From positions 1 through 64,000 of the forward strand of contig NZ_JTHE03000088.1 in NCBI RefSeq assembly GCF_000817775.3: 64,000 nt of DNA, read 5' to 3'. The stretch comes from Lyngbya confervoides BDU141951. GTDB taxonomy: Bacteria; Cyanobacteriota; Cyanobacteriia; Thermosynechococcales; Thermosynechococcaceae. Position 1 is the first letter of the stretch; each line of letters begins with the position of its first letter. The notes under the pieces are model-generated. The model saw only the letters and a list, made by a program, of their open reading frames with translations. It searched no databases and was not told the DNA's origin. The translations under genes and the position numbers were made by a program. Below are positions 44,810 through 55,571 of the stretch, one piece after another.

Positions 44810-45922
44810 ATGGATGTGAAAGCCGCAGTTGCCTTTGAGCCTGGAAAACCGCTGAGCATTGAAACGGTCCAGCTTGAGGGACCCAAAGCAGGAGAAGTTC
44901 TGGTTGAAATTAAAGCCACCGGTGTTTGTCATACCGATGCCTACACCCTCTCAGGAGACGATCCTGAGGGATTGTTCCCCAGCATCCTTGGCCATGAGGG
45001 AGCAGGGGTCGTCGTTGAGCTAGGACCTGAGGTCAGGACTTTATCCGTTGGCGATCATGTAATTCCCCTGTACATTCCTGAATGCCGTAGCTGCGAATAC
45101 TGCTTGAGCGGTAAAACCAATCTTTGTCAGGCCATCCGCGGCACCCAGGGCCGAGGGCTCATGCCCGATGGAACCAGCCGATTCTCCTATGGCAATGAGA
45201 TGCTGCATCACTATATGGGCACCTCCACCTTTGCAAACTACGTGGTTGTACCCGAAATTGCCCTGGCAAAAATCCGAAAAGATGCCCCCTTTGAAAAGGT
45301 GTGCTTGATTGGCTGTGGGGTTACCACCGGCATTGGGGCCGTTATCAACACGGCTAAAGTGGAGCCCGGCGCCAATGTGGTCGTGTTTGGACTGGGGGGA
45401 ATTGGCCTGAATGTGATTCAAGCTGCGCGCCTGGTGGGAGCCAATCGCATTGTGGGCGTAGATTTAAATCCAGAGAAGCGCCCCCTAGCGGAGCAGTTAG
45501 GCATGACAGACTTTGTCAATCCCCAGGAAGTTGCAGGAGACTTAGTCCCCTACTTAGTAGAGCTGACCCAAGGCGGTGCCGATTATAGTTTTGAATGCAT
45601 TGGCAACGTTGAGGTCATGCGTCAGGCCCTCGAATGCTGCCACAAGGGTTGGGGGGAGAGCATCATTATTGGCGTGGCAGGTGCCGGTCAAGAGATTCGC
45701 ACTCGCCCCTTTCAGCTGGTGACCGGACGGGTCTGGAAGGGGTCGGCCTTTGGCGGAGCCAAGGGGCGCACGGACGTTCCAAAGCTTGTGGATTGGTACA
45801 TGAATGGAAAAATTGAGATCGACCCCCTGGTGACCCATAGCTTTCCCCTCAACGAGATTAATCAGGCCTTTGACCTGATGCATCGGGGCGAATCCATTCG
45901 CAGCGTGGTGACCTTTGAATAG
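44810..45922 (+). CDS. frmA: S-(hydroxymethyl)glutathione dehydrogenase (class III ADH)
   Basis: Oxidises the glutathione adduct of formaldehyde and can reduce S-nitrosoglutathione. 370 residues. Catalytic zinc: [20 protein letters not shown], and CGVTTGIG; structural zinc: [19 protein letters not shown] site [12 protein letters not shown]. The class III mark is [10 protein letters not shown]. The esterase partner frmB is not in the window. Often named adhC. Confidence 0.95.
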   Translation: MDVKAAVAFEPGKPLSIETVQLEGPKAGEVLVEIKATGVCHTDAYTLSGDDPEGLFPSILGHEGAGVVVELGPEVRTLSVGDHVIPLYIPECRSCEYCLSGKTNLCQAIRGTQGRGLMPDGTSRFSYGNEMLHHYMGTSTFANYVVVPEIALAKIRKDAPFEKVCLIGCGVTTGIGAVINTAKVEPGANVVVFGLGGIGLNVIQAARLVGANRIVGVDLNPEKRPLAEQLGMTDFVNPQEVAGDLVPYLVELTQGGADYSFECIGNVEVMRQALECCHKGWGESIIIGVAGAGQEIRTRPFQLVTGRVWKGSAFGGAKGRTDVPKLVDWYMNGKIEIDPLVTHSFPLNEINQAFDLMHRGESIRSVVTFE

Positions 45923-46066
45923 GGACCGCTTTCGGGTAAACTGTCAAAACTCAAACCGTCTAGGGATTTGAATTACGTTAGATTAGAGTAGCCAGTGATT
46001 GCACAGCGGGGCAAAATAAACTGCATCAGTCGCAGTTGTTTTTACACTTCATGGGAGAATCCGTCA

Positions 46067-46378
46067 ATGTTACATCGCAAGATTTATCAGCTCTACAGCG
46101 ATGGTCAGGAAGTGTGCCTATTTTTAAGGGACCAGCAGCGATGGATAGAGCGTGCCAAAATTACGGACATTGAGGGCGATTTGGTCACCGTTCGCTATGA
46201 ATCTGATGAAGAAGATGAGCTCTGTGCCTGGGAAGAAATGATTCGCTTAGAGAGCATTGGCTCCATCCAGCGGAAGCTGGCCGCTGTGCCGCGGGGGAAT
46301 ATTGAGCCACTCGTCTCAGAGGATTGTCCAGAGGTAGAGCGCTTTCCCAACCCTTCACCGGACACAAATGCAGAATAG
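46067..46378 (+). CDS. Conserved cyanobacterial small protein (DUF6679-like)
   Basis: A 103-residue acidic protein. MLHRKIYQLYSDGQEVCLFL and the SDEEDELCAWEEMIRLESIGSI region are conserved in cyanobacterial homologues as I recall. The first half looks like a small beta barrel. GGGAG lies nine bases before the ATG at 46067, supporting it over a start at 45995. Function unknown. Confidence 0.75.
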   Translation: MLHRKIYQLYSDGQEVCLFLRDQQRWIERAKITDIEGDLVTVRYESDEEDELCAWEEMIRLESIGSIQRKLAAVPRGNIEPLVSEDCPEVERFPNPSPDTNAE

Positions 46379-46407
46379 GCCCCCTGAATGAATTCCTGGA
46401 TCCAGTG

Positions 46408-48165
46408 CTATCGTGCCGAGGAATTTCCAGGCGAGGGTTGATATTGCGGGCAAAGGCCCGTGGGGTCAACCGCCAAACCGCTTAATGGCGAGGCTGGGCT
46501 AGCACAATGCTGATTTTGATAGAACTGACAGTTAGAACAGCAGTCCCCAGGCTGCTTCACCCGTTGTCGTCGCAACTCCAACAGATTCTGTTGGGAGACG
46601 GGCTGAAGTAACAGATCTTCTCCCTGCCAAGTAGCCCTCATCAGGCCCGTTTCAGTAAACCTGTCCCAGTGTGGGTCTCCGCGCAGGGTCTGGGGAAGCT
46701 TGAGAAAAATCTCTCCGGATTGATCCTGGATTTCCACAGGAATGGGGAGCACTTGATCGGGCTGACGCTCTGACGATTGGAGATCGAGCTGAATTTTATC
46801 TTGCCCAAGCAGAAGTTCAAAGGGCTTATCCGGATAGGGAAGATGTAGATGATAGCGATTGATCAACCCATCTAAGTTGGTTAAGTCCTCTAATTTAGCG
46901 GGAGAACCATGAATAAACACCACATGTTGGGGTTTGAGATTGTGAATCAGCTGCAGCGTTCCCGACAGGTCGGAATGTTGGGTTAAGACAAAGGGGGTCA
47001 TCCTCAGCCGGTCAGAGGCCAACCAATGTCGCAGCTGTTGCGCTACCCCCCTAGGGCCGAGTCGGGCATCTAGCATGACCTCCGGGGTAGCCTGGTCCTC
47101 CCCTGACAAGAGCGAGTCCTCCTGCCAGGGTTGATCGAGGATCAGCAAATTCCAAAGCCCCTCAGCACGCTCAAGCATGGGTGCTAAATTCACCTTCGCT
47201 GGGGTCAGCACAATGGCGGGGGCGTGAAGCAGATGTTCCAGGCAAGCCTCGCTGAAGCGTCGCAATCTGGGACACCGTTGTTCGTCGAAAAATAGGGGCT
47301 GGGTGGTGGCTAAGTTACTAACAGGCTTGGGCAGCAGGTGCAAAATTTTTAAATAGTGATCGCACTCTTGGGCCACAGCTTCATGGATCCAGATGTCAAT
47401 ATCTTTACCCACGAATTGGGGATGGGTTCGCAAGAGCATAATCAACTCCGGCATCATCCCCATCTGCACCCTTGGAATGAGCAGGGATTGCCCATCCTCT
47501 AGGGCGGTATTGATATGCTGGAGCAACTGAGCCTCTTGACGCCGCCGATTCGGGTAGGAATCGGTTCCCAGGCATCCGGACACAATTAAAATATCGGGGG
47601 TGAAGGTGCGATAGATCTGCAGCGGTAGCGCATCGGTCATTCGCGTATTGGCCAGGCAGCTATCGCCAGTGTAAAGCAGCGAAGCCGTGGCATTTGCGGC
47701 ACTTTCCCCGGCCAGGGCAGACCGGTAGGTCAGAAAGGCTGCCGCAGCGCCGGGAAAATGTCCTGCAGGCAGAAACGCCAGGGACAACTCGGGCGTAACC
47801 TCAAGGGTTAATTTCCAGGGAACAATGCAAAACGCCGCTTGCAGTTGGGTCAGGTTTTGTTCCGGCCAGTGAAGCGTCAGCAAGTGCGCGGTGGCCTCCG
47901 TCAGGTAAATGGGAATCTTGGGATAGACCTGATTTAACTGATACAAACTTTGCACATGATCCCAGTGGGCATGGGAGCAGATAATAAAGTCTAGGGGCAG
48001 GCCAGTCGAGTGAGCATCGCGAATTTTTTGGAGGGCTAACAATAGGGAAAAGGCATCTTTTAAACCGCAATCGAGCAGGAAGCGAGAGGCTCCCACTTCC
48101 ATGAGCAAACAAACGCCTTCGGACCTATGTCCAACTCCGTAGGGCGTGCACTTAAACTCAATCAC
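46408..48165 (-). CDS. Beta-CASP-like metallo-beta-lactamase fold protein with Cys-rich tail
   Basis: 585 residues. The MBL metal motifs are present: Asp32, HAHWDH (65-70), His136 in AGHFPGA and Asp168 in YTGDSC. The beta-CASP part has the later histidines in TQHSD and FIHGSP, corresponding to motifs B and C of CPSF-type RNA/DNA nucleases, but the motif A acidic residue appears replaced (IVSGCLG at 194-200). The tail has Cys542, 543, 546, 554 and 572, likely a zinc or iron-sulfur site. Nucleic-acid cleavage is inferred and may be lost. Not seen in an operon. Confidence 0.75.
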   Translation of the reverse strand: MIEFKCTPYGVGHRSEGVCLLMEVGASRFLLDCGLKDAFSLLLALQKIRDAHSTGLPLDFIICSHAHWDHVQSLYQLNQVYPKIPIYLTEATAHLLTLHWPEQNLTQLQAAFCIVPWKLTLEVTPELSLAFLPAGHFPGAAAAFLTYRSALAGESAANATASLLYTGDSCLANTRMTDALPLQIYRTFTPDILIVSGCLGTDSYPNRRRQEAQLLQHINTALEDGQSLLIPRVQMGMMPELIMLLRTHPQFVGKDIDIWIHEAVAQECDHYLKILHLLPKPVSNLATTQPLFFDEQRCPRLRRFSEACLEHLLHAPAIVLTPAKVNLAPMLERAEGLWNLLILDQPWQEDSLLSGEDQATPEVMLDARLGPRGVAQQLRHWLASDRLRMTPFVLTQHSDLSGTLQLIHNLKPQHVVFIHGSPAKLEDLTNLDGLINRYHLHLPYPDKPFELLLGQDKIQLDLQSSERQPDQVLPIPVEIQDQSGEIFLKLPQTLRGDPHWDRFTETGLMRATWQGEDLLLQPVSQQNLLELRRQRVKQPGDCCSNCQFYQNQHCASPASPLSGLAVDPTGLCPQYQPSPGNSSAR

Positions 48166-48528
48166 GGTGACTTAGCGACTCAAACCCCGACTGGGCGGAA
48201 TGCACTTCAATTATGGCATTTCCAGAAGCGCTCCCATCGGCATAAAAAAGCTGTTGAGCGCTAACAACAAGCGACAACAGCTATATCCTACATCGGGTGT
48301 ATGTACCAGATTCTACCTTCTCGTGGCTTCTTAAGACTCTGCGATGAAAACTCTCAAGAGACCTGAGGAAAAAGTAGGGGTCTGGCTTAGGAAATGGGGC
48401 TATTTCATTTCCTAGATCTATCTTCAGCCCTGAAGAACCTCAATGTCTCTTCTGATCTTGCTCAAAGAATATAATCTTGCCAAATAAAATTATTTTCAGG
48501 AAGCATCCCTTGTTTTCTAGGACTAAAC
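48166..48528. other. Intergenic region between HtrA and the beta-CASP gene
   Basis: About 360 bases with no gene. The left part is the 5' region of the beta-CASP gene, the middle holds the terminator hairpin of the protease gene. Nothing else was recognised. Confidence 0.5.
48249..48282 (-). terminator. Terminator-like hairpin after the HtrA protease gene
   Basis: AGCTGTTG pairs with CAACAGCT around an 18-base loop that can pair further (AGCGCT/AGCG). On the minus strand it is followed by TTTTTATG. About 245 bases from the protease stop, so a long 3' tail is implied. Confidence 0.55.
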
Positions 48529-49689
48529 CTATCCCTGGGTGGGAAGGGCAGCCGTTCTCACGGTGATTGATCCGGTTTGATTGGCCCGTCGGACTTCTAG
48601 GCGGAGGGTGCTACCGATGGGCGTTTGATCAACCTGTTGCTGAACCTGATTGGCCTTGGTAATGGTTTGATCATTGATCTTTTTGATCACGTCTCCCGGC
48701 TGCATACCTGCGCGGGCAGCGGGAGAGTTGGGCAGCACTTCAAACACCAAAACGCCGGTCTCATCTTGGACGCGAAGGCGGGAGCTGCGGTCTTGATTGA
48801 GTCTTTGCTTCAGCTCGGGACTGAGGGTGGCCATTCGAATTCCCAAGTAGGGATGCTCCACTCGGCCCGTTTGAATAATCTGGGTCGCGATGCGGCGGGC
48901 CGTGTTGATGGGAATGGCAAACCCTAACCCCTGAGCCCCCCCAATGATGGCCGTATTCATGCCAATCACCTGACCATATTGATTGAGCAGGGGACCGCCG
49001 GAATTCCCAGGATTGATGGCGGCATCGGTTTGAATGAAGCCAACGCGCTTATCTGTGACGCCAATATCGCCGCTGGTTCGTCCCGTGGCGCTAATAATTC
49101 CCGCCGTCACGGTGTTGTCCAGGCCCAGGGGGTTTCCAATGGCGATCGCCCATTCGCCGGGTCTGAGGGCCTCGGAGTCCCCAAACTGCACCGTGGGCAG
49201 ATTAGAGGCATCAACCTTAATCACGGCCACATCGGTCAAGGGATCTTGGCCCATGACTCGGCCTTCCAGGTTCCGCCCATCTTTGAGAACCACGGTCACC
49301 TGGTTGGCCTTATCCACCACATGGGCGTTGGTTAAGATCATGCCGTCTCGACTCAGGATAAATCCTGAACCGGTCCCCTGCTCAACTCGCGGGCGTGAGT
49401 CTGGAATATTTAAACCAAAAAACTGGCGGAAAAACGGGTCTCGAAAAATCGAGGGCACCTGGGTCTGTACCGTCCGCGCTGCGTTAATGCGCACCACCGC
49501 AGGTCCCACTTGTTCCACGGCTTGGGCGATAAAGTTTGTATCCGCGGGACGAATCTGGGCATAGGAAGGCTCGGTGCTCCAGGGCTTGAGCGCTAAGGAT
49601 TCCACTATGCCCCAGCTGCCGAGGAGGCCGGCTAAGATGAGAACCGTGCGCAGGGCGGACCGATGAACTGATGATGTTGTATGAACCAT
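48529..49689 (-). CDS. HtrA/Deg-family serine protease with PDZ domain
   Basis: 386 residues. A signal peptide or membrane anchor (about 12-32) directs it to the periplasm or lumen. The trypsin-like triad is His123 (TNAHVV), Asp153 (TDVAV) and Ser230 (GNSGGP). One PDZ domain follows (about 275-375). It resembles HhoA/HhoB/HtrA of cyanobacteria, which degrade damaged exported proteins. Which paralogue it is cannot be told. Single gene. Confidence 0.94.
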   Translation of the reverse strand: MVHTTSSVHRSALRTVLILAGLLGSWGIVESLALKPWSTEPSYAQIRPADTNFIAQAVEQVGPAVVRINAARTVQTQVPSIFRDPFFRQFFGLNIPDSRPRVEQGTGSGFILSRDGMILTNAHVVDKANQVTVVLKDGRNLEGRVMGQDPLTDVAVIKVDASNLPTVQFGDSEALRPGEWAIAIGNPLGLDNTVTAGIISATGRTSGDIGVTDKRVGFIQTDAAINPGNSGGPLLNQYGQVIGMNTAIIGGAQGLGFAIPINTARRIATQIIQTGRVEHPYLGIRMATLSPELKQRLNQDRSSRLRVQDETGVLVFEVLPNSPAARAGMQPGDVIKKINDQTITKANQVQQQVDQTPIGSTLRLEVRRANQTGSITVRTAALPTQG

Positions 49690-49935
49690 AACGCGGGTGA
49701 TGTAGATTCAGTAGTGTTGGATCAGGAATGGTGTTTATCCAGGGATGAGATCAACCCCTAAAACGGATAGGGGGCGGTGGGGGCAACGGTTTGGAAAACC
49801 TCGGCACAAAATCTTGATGAGGGGGAAGATCTGACCCACAAAGGTAAAAACATTCAGGGCACTTTCCTATTGTCCTCAAAAAGTCAGCGATAAGTATTCC
49901 TAAAGACCGTACTCCTGCGCTGAAAGTTTCCACTC

Positions 49936-51360
49936 ATGACGCACCGTCCGACGTCGGATAGAGCCATCGCAGTGCTGCGGCAATACTGGGGATATGATAG
50001 CTTCCGCCCTCCCCAAGAGGCTATTGTGACTGACCTATCCCAAGGACGCGATATGCTCGTGATCTTGCCAACGGGTGCAGGGAAGTCTATTTGTTTCCAG
50101 GTGCCAGCGCTCCTGCATGCCGGCCTGACCCTTGTGGTATCGCCCTTGGTGTCGCTCATGGAGAATCAGGTCGCCGAGCTGCGTGAGCGACAAATTCCGG
50201 CGGCGCTGCTGCACAGCCAGATTTCAAAGCAAGATCGGCAAGACTGTATCCGTCGGATCGAAGCGCGGCAGCTAAAGCTACTATATCTGGCCCCAGAAAC
50301 CTTGCTGAGCCAATCCTTCTGGCCGCGACTACCCACTTGGGCAAACCAGATTAGCCTGCTCATCATTGATGAAGCCCATTGTCTTTTGCAATGGGGAACA
50401 ACCTTTCGTCCCATTTATCGCCGGTTGGGAAGCATCAGACCCGCCTTGCCCAAGGCCTCCTTTGGAATCGGAGCATTTACCGCAACTGCAGATCCAGGAA
50501 CCGCACAAGAAATTCAGCGGGTATTGGGACTGCGATCGCCCCGAATTGTGCGAGAGAGCCCCTATCGACCGAATTTAGCCTTAAAAATCTCAATTGCCTG
50601 GTCAGATCGCAGCCGCAGGCAGCGGCTCTTGAATTTCATTCGCGCACAGGGAGAAACCTCGGGCCTGGTTTATATCCGCAGTCGCCGTGAAGGCGAGGAG
50701 TTGACTCAATGGCTAACCGGGCAAGGCTGTCCCTGCCTGGCTTACCACGCCGGTCTCAGTGCCCAGACTCGTCGCCGGATTGAGCAGCAGTGGCTCACAG
50801 GGCAGACCCAATTTGTGATCTGCACCTCGGCCTTTGGAATGGGAATCAATAAGCCCGATGTGCGCTGGGTTTGCCACTTTCATCCTCCCCTGAGCTTGAG
50901 CGAATATTTGCAGGAGATTGGCCGCGCCGGGCGCGACGCCCAGCCCGCCCAGGCCTGGATGTTGGTGAGTGAGCCCACGGGGTGGCTTGACCCCTATGAC
51001 CGCCAGCAGCGTCAATATTTCCATCAGGAACGTCAGGATCACTACCGCCACGCGCTTCGTTTAGCAAAGCGTCTGCCTCAGTCAGGACATATCCCGGCCC
51101 TGACCGAGATCTATCCCCAAGCGGAAATGGCCCTTTCCTTGCTCCACAGTCTGGGCCAGGTGATCTGGACTGGCCCCCTAGACTATCGGATCAGGCCCAC
51201 GGGAAAAGGGCCTGCGGGATTCTCCAAGGATGAGGGCGAGGTCCAAAGTATGCGCCGCTTCATCCAAACCCGTCAGTGCCGCTGGCAGTTTATCCTCCAG
51301 ACCTTTGGGTTTGAGGCAAGACTTCCCTGTGGCCACTGCGATCGCTGTGGATTGGGCTAG
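49936..51360 (+). CDS. recQ: Short RecQ-type ATP-dependent DNA helicase
   Basis: 474 residues. Q motif near FRPPQEAIV, Walker A LPTGAGKS (Lys50), DEAH at 145-148, FTATAD, and the C-terminal helicase motifs GMGINKPDVRWV and QEIGRAGRD. The zinc-binding RQC part is reduced to CRWQFILQTFG and CGHCDRC, and the winged-helix and HRDC domains of E. coli RecQ are missing. This is the short form common in cyanobacteria. Unwinds 3'-tailed DNA in repair. Confidence 0.9.
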   Translation: MTHRPTSDRAIAVLRQYWGYDSFRPPQEAIVTDLSQGRDMLVILPTGAGKSICFQVPALLHAGLTLVVSPLVSLMENQVAELRERQIPAALLHSQISKQDRQDCIRRIEARQLKLLYLAPETLLSQSFWPRLPTWANQISLLIIDEAHCLLQWGTTFRPIYRRLGSIRPALPKASFGIGAFTATADPGTAQEIQRVLGLRSPRIVRESPYRPNLALKISIAWSDRSRRQRLLNFIRAQGETSGLVYIRSRREGEELTQWLTGQGCPCLAYHAGLSAQTRRRIEQQWLTGQTQFVICTSAFGMGINKPDVRWVCHFHPPLSLSEYLQEIGRAGRDAQPAQAWMLVSEPTGWLDPYDRQQRQYFHQERQDHYRHALRLAKRLPQSGHIPALTEIYPQAEMALSLLHSLGQVIWTGPLDYRIRPTGKGPAGFSKDEGEVQSMRRFIQTRQCRWQFILQTFGFEARLPCGHCDRCGLG

Positions 51361-51543
51361 GGGTAGAGGGAGCCAAGGGGGGGGGGCGGCGGCGCAATGG
51401 ACCGATGACTCCAAATGAGACGTGTGGGAAGGGAAAACAACCAGTATCGTAGTGAAGGAGGGGAGTGCTTTCTATCACTCTTTCTGATGACTCTTGATTC
51501 TGATCACTCTTTCTGTACGTCCTTTACTTTCGACAAATTGACG

Positions 51544-52668
51544 ATGCCAGCGACTGAAATTCCGGTTCCTCTTCCGCAACAGCCCTACAAAATTTTGATT
51601 CAGGAGCAGGGCATCGCTGAAATAGGACAACACCTGCGCAATTCCCACCTGCTGCGCAAGACCCTGGGGCAAAAAATTCTAGTGGTGTCGAATCCCCAGA
51701 TTTGGAAGCATTACGGCGATCGCCTCCAGGGGTCCTTAGAGGCGGCTGGCTACGAGGTCCTCTCCTGTATTCTGCCCGCCGGGGAGCGCTATAAAACCCT
51801 GAAGACAATTCAAAAAATCTATGACTGTGCTCTGGCCCATCGGCTGGAGCGATCCTCAACGCTTCTTGCCTTGGGAGGGGGTGTCATCGGCGATATGACC
51901 GGTTTTGCCGCGGCCACATGGCTGCGAGGGATTTCAGTGGTCCAGGTTCCCACCTCGCTCCTGGCCATGGTGGACGCCGCCATTGGGGGCAAAACCGGTG
52001 TCAACCATCCTCAGGGAAAGAATCTCATTGGCGCTTTTCATCAACCCATGCTGGTTTTAATTGATCCAGAAACCCTGCAAACCCTTCCTGGACGCGAGTT
52101 CCGCGCAGCCATGGCGGAGGTGATTAAATATGGAGTCATCTGGGATGAGCAGCTCTTTCAAGCCTTGGAAGCCTCACCGCGTCTGGATCAGCTACGCTAC
52201 GTGCCGCCTTCGCTGCTCTCAGACCTGCTGAAGCGATCCTGTGCGGCCAAGGCAAAGGTAGTCACCCAGGATGAGAAAGAAGCGGGGCTGCGGGCCATTC
52301 TCAACTATGGCCATACCCTTGGACATACCATCGAGAGTATGACTCGCTATCGTCTTTTTAACCACGGCGAGGCGGTGGGATTGGGGATGATTGCGGCGGG
52401 GAGAATCGCCGTCGCCCTTCAGATGTGGTCCCAGGACTGCTGCGATCGCCAGCACCGGCTTATCCAAAAATGTGGCCTTCCCACCCAGCTGCCGCAGGAT
52501 TTTGACAGTCAACGAGTCCTCTCGCTACTGCGCTCTGATAAGAAGGTCAAGGATGGGGCTGTCCGATTTGTGCTTCCCAGGGCCATTGGCCAGGTCACCT
52601 TGATCGATCAAGTGCCCGATGAGGTGGTGCTTTCAGTGGTGGAGGCTCTGAAGTCACCCCATGCCTGA
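51544..52668 (+). CDS. aroB: 3-dehydroquinate synthase
   Basis: Second step of the shikimate pathway. 374 residues. [19 protein letters not shown] binds [23 protein letters not shown] and [11 protein letters not shown] carry the zinc and substrate ligands. The frame opens at 51415, but homologues begin close to [10 protein letters not shown], so I chose the ATG at 51544. It is convergent with the SpoIID gene. Confidence 0.96.
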   Translation: MPATEIPVPLPQQPYKILIQEQGIAEIGQHLRNSHLLRKTLGQKILVVSNPQIWKHYGDRLQGSLEAAGYEVLSCILPAGERYKTLKTIQKIYDCALAHRLERSSTLLALGGGVIGDMTGFAAATWLRGISVVQVPTSLLAMVDAAIGGKTGVNHPQGKNLIGAFHQPMLVLIDPETLQTLPGREFRAAMAEVIKYGVIWDEQLFQALEASPRLDQLRYVPPSLLSDLLKRSCAAKAKVVTQDEKEAGLRAILNYGHTLGHTIESMTRYRLFNHGEAVGLGMIAAGRIAVALQMWSQDCCDRQHRLIQKCGLPTQLPQDFDSQRVLSLLRSDKKVKDGAVRFVLPRAIGQVTLIDQVPDEVVLSVVEALKSPHA

Positions 52669-52742
52669 GGGTGCCCCGTTGAGGGTGAGTGGCAAGCTCA
52701 ATGCCATGGGTCCCCAGGAACTGAACCTTAAGGCACTGAACC

Positions 52743-53945
52743 CTAGGGCTGGGTGACGATCTGCGTGCCTCGATAGTAGTACTGAACGATGTCCTGATAG
52801 GTTTTGCCCTGTTGAGCCATGCCGTGCGCTCCCCACTGACTCATGCCAATTCCGTGGCCATAGCCGCGTCCCGAGATTTGGAACTGCGTTGGGAGGACGG
52901 TGGTGGCCTGTCCGGCCACTAGGCCAAACTGGGGCTGCACTTCAATGAGGGTGCTTTTCAGTCCCAGGGCTTTGCGCAGTTGGGTCCCACTTAACACCTG
53001 GGAGCCAGCATCGCCAACGATTTTAACCTGCTTGAGACGTCCGGTGGGTGAGGATTGGATGGGCACCAAGGCGCGGACGTTACCCACACCGGGAAGGCGC
53101 TGACGCATTTGGGCGGCGGTAAAGTTGGCGGTCCATCGGAAGACGGGAGCCTCTTGATCAAAATCTGGCACACCTTTCAAATAAGGAACGGCGCTAGACC
53201 AAACATATTCAGAGTTTTCGGTGTGGCCACCAGAGGCGGAATGAAACACCGCCTCTATCACCTTACCCTGGTAGGTCAACACCTGCCCCCGCGTTTGGGC
53301 GGTGGCCTCAAGGGTGCTGGGGGCCTCGCTTTCTATCCCGGCGTAAACCTGGGAGGTGGTGGTGCTCAGCAGATCAAACAGCGAACTCTTGGGCTTTTGC
53401 ATCTTGAAGATGGCGTAGGAGCGAGAGGCAACGGCCTGAGCCTTCAACGCTTCCAAGGGCCAGGACACGTACATTTCCTTGCCAATCACGCTGGCAAGAT
53501 AGTCCTCCAGGTCCACCTGATTCACCGCGACAAATCCATCTGAGGTGCGGATCAGCCGTGCCTGACCGCGATACCAGCGATCGCCGATAAACACTAATCC
53601 CGACTCATCCTCGGGCACAATCACCAGCTGCCAGGCTCGTTTTCCCGCCAGGTTGACAGCACCGGTCACCGCCTCTGCCTGAAGAGCCTCCAGGCCCTTA
53701 ATTGTTCCAAGAACCTGTCCAGTGCCATCCAACACCTTGGCCGGGGTGGAACTGCCCACCGTTAAGGACTGAGCGTTTTGCTGAATCGCCACCCTAACCT
53801 CTCGGGCTAAACTGGGAGAGCCCCCCAGAAACAGCAGGGCCATGCTTCCCAACAGCAGCTTTGGAAACGAGCCCCGTGCCGGATGCAAGGCTCGCAGGGC
53901 ACCAGTCGAGGCACTAAACCAACGAAAAGCAGTTTGAGAGGTCAT
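52743..53945 (-). CDS. SpoIID/LytB-domain exported protein
   Basis: 400 residues. A signal peptide or anchor lies at about 28-48. The SpoIID domain (about 125-390) shows VNQVDLEDYLASVIGKEM, WPLEALKAQAVASRSYA, HSASGGHTENSE and GRGYGHGIGMSQWGA. In spore formers SpoIID is a lytic transglycosylase on denuded peptidoglycan; here a wall-remodelling role is likely. The catalytic Glu in IGKEM is present. Confidence 0.9.
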   Translation of the reverse strand: MTSQTAFRWFSASTGALRALHPARGSFPKLLLGSMALLFLGGSPSLAREVRVAIQQNAQSLTVGSSTPAKVLDGTGQVLGTIKGLEALQAEAVTGAVNLAGKRAWQLVIVPEDESGLVFIGDRWYRGQARLIRTSDGFVAVNQVDLEDYLASVIGKEMYVSWPLEALKAQAVASRSYAIFKMQKPKSSLFDLLSTTTSQVYAGIESEAPSTLEATAQTRGQVLTYQGKVIEAVFHSASGGHTENSEYVWSSAVPYLKGVPDFDQEAPVFRWTANFTAAQMRQRLPGVGNVRALVPIQSSPTGRLKQVKIVGDAGSQVLSGTQLRKALGLKSTLIEVQPQFGLVAGQATTVLPTQFQISGRGYGHGIGMSQWGAHGMAQQGKTYQDIVQYYYRGTQIVTQP

Positions 53946-54014
53946 AGGACAGAACAGCTAGGCTTTGAGGATGTGAATAGGAGCAAATCTAGGATTCACC
54001 CCCAGGAAAAAATC

Positions 54015-54056
54015 GAAGCAAGTTTATCGAGGCAAGTTTATCGAAGTAAATTTGAT
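54015..54056. repeat. Three 14-bp imperfect direct repeats
   Basis: GAAGCAAGTTTATC, GAGGCAAGTTTATC and GAAGTAAATTTGAT follow head to tail; the first two differ at one base. Confidence 0.7.
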
Positions 54057-54200
54057 GAGAGTTTACAGCATTTCTCTGCTGCCTCGGGATAAATCTTTAG
54101 GGGAGGGCGATCGCGGTAAGGCGAGCTGACGAAAGATCACTGGGTCGCTCACCTTGACGCCAGGGAAGCAGAAAAGTTGCCCCCCGCAACCGGGGCCTCG

Positions 54201-54245
54201 CTCAGGGAAGCTCGATTCAGGAAAGATTGATTCAGGGGGGATCGA
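54201..54245. repeat. Three 15-bp imperfect direct repeats
   Basis: CTCAGGGAAGCTCGA, TTCAGGAAAGATTGA and TTCAGGGGGGATCGA follow head to tail and share TCAGG and GA at fixed places. They end about 65 bases before the rnz start. Confidence 0.6.
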
Positions 54246-54310
54246 TGTCGGAGCATTCCCCTGGGTGGATATAGTAACGAAAGGGACGCAAGATTGAGGA
54301 GAAGGTAGGT

Positions 54311-55243
54311 TTGCAAATTACATTTTTGGGCACCAGTTCTGGCGTTCCCACGCGATCGCGAAATGTCTCCAGCGTTGCCCTCCGGCTTCCCCAGCGCGCG
54401 GAAGTTTGGCTCTTTGACTGTGGCGAGGGAACCCAGCATCAGCTCCTGCGCAGCGATTTAAAGATCAGCCAGATCACGCGCATTTTTATCACCCATATGC
54501 ATGGCGACCATATTTTCGGCTTGATGGGGCTGCTGGCCAGCTGTGGCCTTGCGGGAAACACGCAAGGGATTGACCTCTACGGCCCCCCCGGACTGGAGGC
54601 CTACCTGCACCACTGTCGCAAATATTCCCAAACCCACTTTTCTTACCCGATTCAGGTCTATACCGTTGCCCCAGGTCTGGTGCTGCAGGATACGGATTTT
54701 ACGGTTTCCTGCGATCGCCTTGATCATCGAGTCACCACCTTTGGCTACCGCATTGCCGAAAAGGACCGCACCGGCCACTTTGATGTGCAGCGGGCAAAAA
54801 AGTTGGGCATTCCCTCCGGCCCGATCTATGGTCGCCTCAAGCGGGGAGAACTGGTAGAGCTTCCCGATGGCAGAACCATTAATGGCTCAGACCTCTGTGG
54901 TCCCAATATCGTCGGTCGGAAATTTGCCTACTGTACCGACACCATTTTTTGCGAGGCTGCAGTCAACCTTGCCCAGAATGTCGATGTGCTGGTTCACGAA
55001 TCAACCTTCTCTCATCACGATGCAGACCTGGCGTACGAACGCCTCCATTCCACCTCTACCATGGCAGCCCAAGTGGCTCTGATGGCCTCGGCACAGTCCT
55101 TATTCTTGACCCACTTTAGTCCGCGCTACGCACCTGGAAACGCAATTCATCTCGAGGATCTCCTGAGCGAAGCCCGGGCAATTTTCCCCAATGCAGAACT
55201 GGCCTACGATCACCTCAGCTATGAAATTACCAGGCGAGGATAG
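54311..55243 (+). CDS. rnz: Ribonuclease Z
   Basis: Endonuclease that trims the 3' ends of tRNA precursors lacking CCA. 310 residues. [16 protein letters not shown], the metal motif [21 protein letters not shown] and LTHFSPRY are family hallmarks. The start is TTG with AAGG upstream; the protein begins [11 protein letters not shown], as in homologues. The short bacterial form. Confidence 0.95.
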   Translation: MQITFLGTSSGVPTRSRNVSSVALRLPQRAEVWLFDCGEGTQHQLLRSDLKISQITRIFITHMHGDHIFGLMGLLASCGLAGNTQGIDLYGPPGLEAYLHHCRKYSQTHFSYPIQVYTVAPGLVLQDTDFTVSCDRLDHRVTTFGYRIAEKDRTGHFDVQRAKKLGIPSGPIYGRLKRGELVELPDGRTINGSDLCGPNIVGRKFAYCTDTIFCEAAVNLAQNVDVLVHESTFSHHDADLAYERLHSTSTMAAQVALMASAQSLFLTHFSPRYAPGNAIHLEDLLSEARAIFPNAELAYDHLSYEITRRG

Positions 55244-55571
55244 GGAGGAATCCCTTGGCCAGGAGCGGGGATACCCCAGCGCAATGGAAGCAAACCAAGA
55301 ATTTCGACGACTTCAGCCCCTGATCTTTTAGGAATTCCCGTCCGTTTGATAAAATGGTGGACCGTCAAATGGATTGGTGCTGGATTTCTCCAAGGCTCTT
55401 CTGAAGGAAAGCCAGCATCTGGGCAAGAGGTTGCAACGGCTGGACACCTGTTCGACCGCACGCCTGAGGGGATCTGCCCCCCCAAACCCAGTTAATCTGT
55501 TTGTAGTTCATCCCGACGATTCGGATTGCCCCAATCTTCTTCGCACAACTCATTCGCTACCATCTACTACC

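Larger units (their letters stand above)
53946..54310. other. Intergenic region before RNase Z with short direct repeats
   Basis: About 365 bases without a gene, between the divergent SpoIID and rnz genes. Two groups of imperfect direct repeats lie at 54015-54056 (14-bp unit) and 54201-54245 (15-bp unit). Confidence 0.5.

Noticed and set aside
44237-44932. 231-codon minus-strand frame over the holin-like gene
   Set aside because: Antisense shadow; it spans the terminator of the sigma gene and the start of frmA and has no family signal.
55374-55571. N-terminal extension of serA
   Set aside because: The extra 66 residues are absent from the family; MPKVLVSDPID is the usual start.
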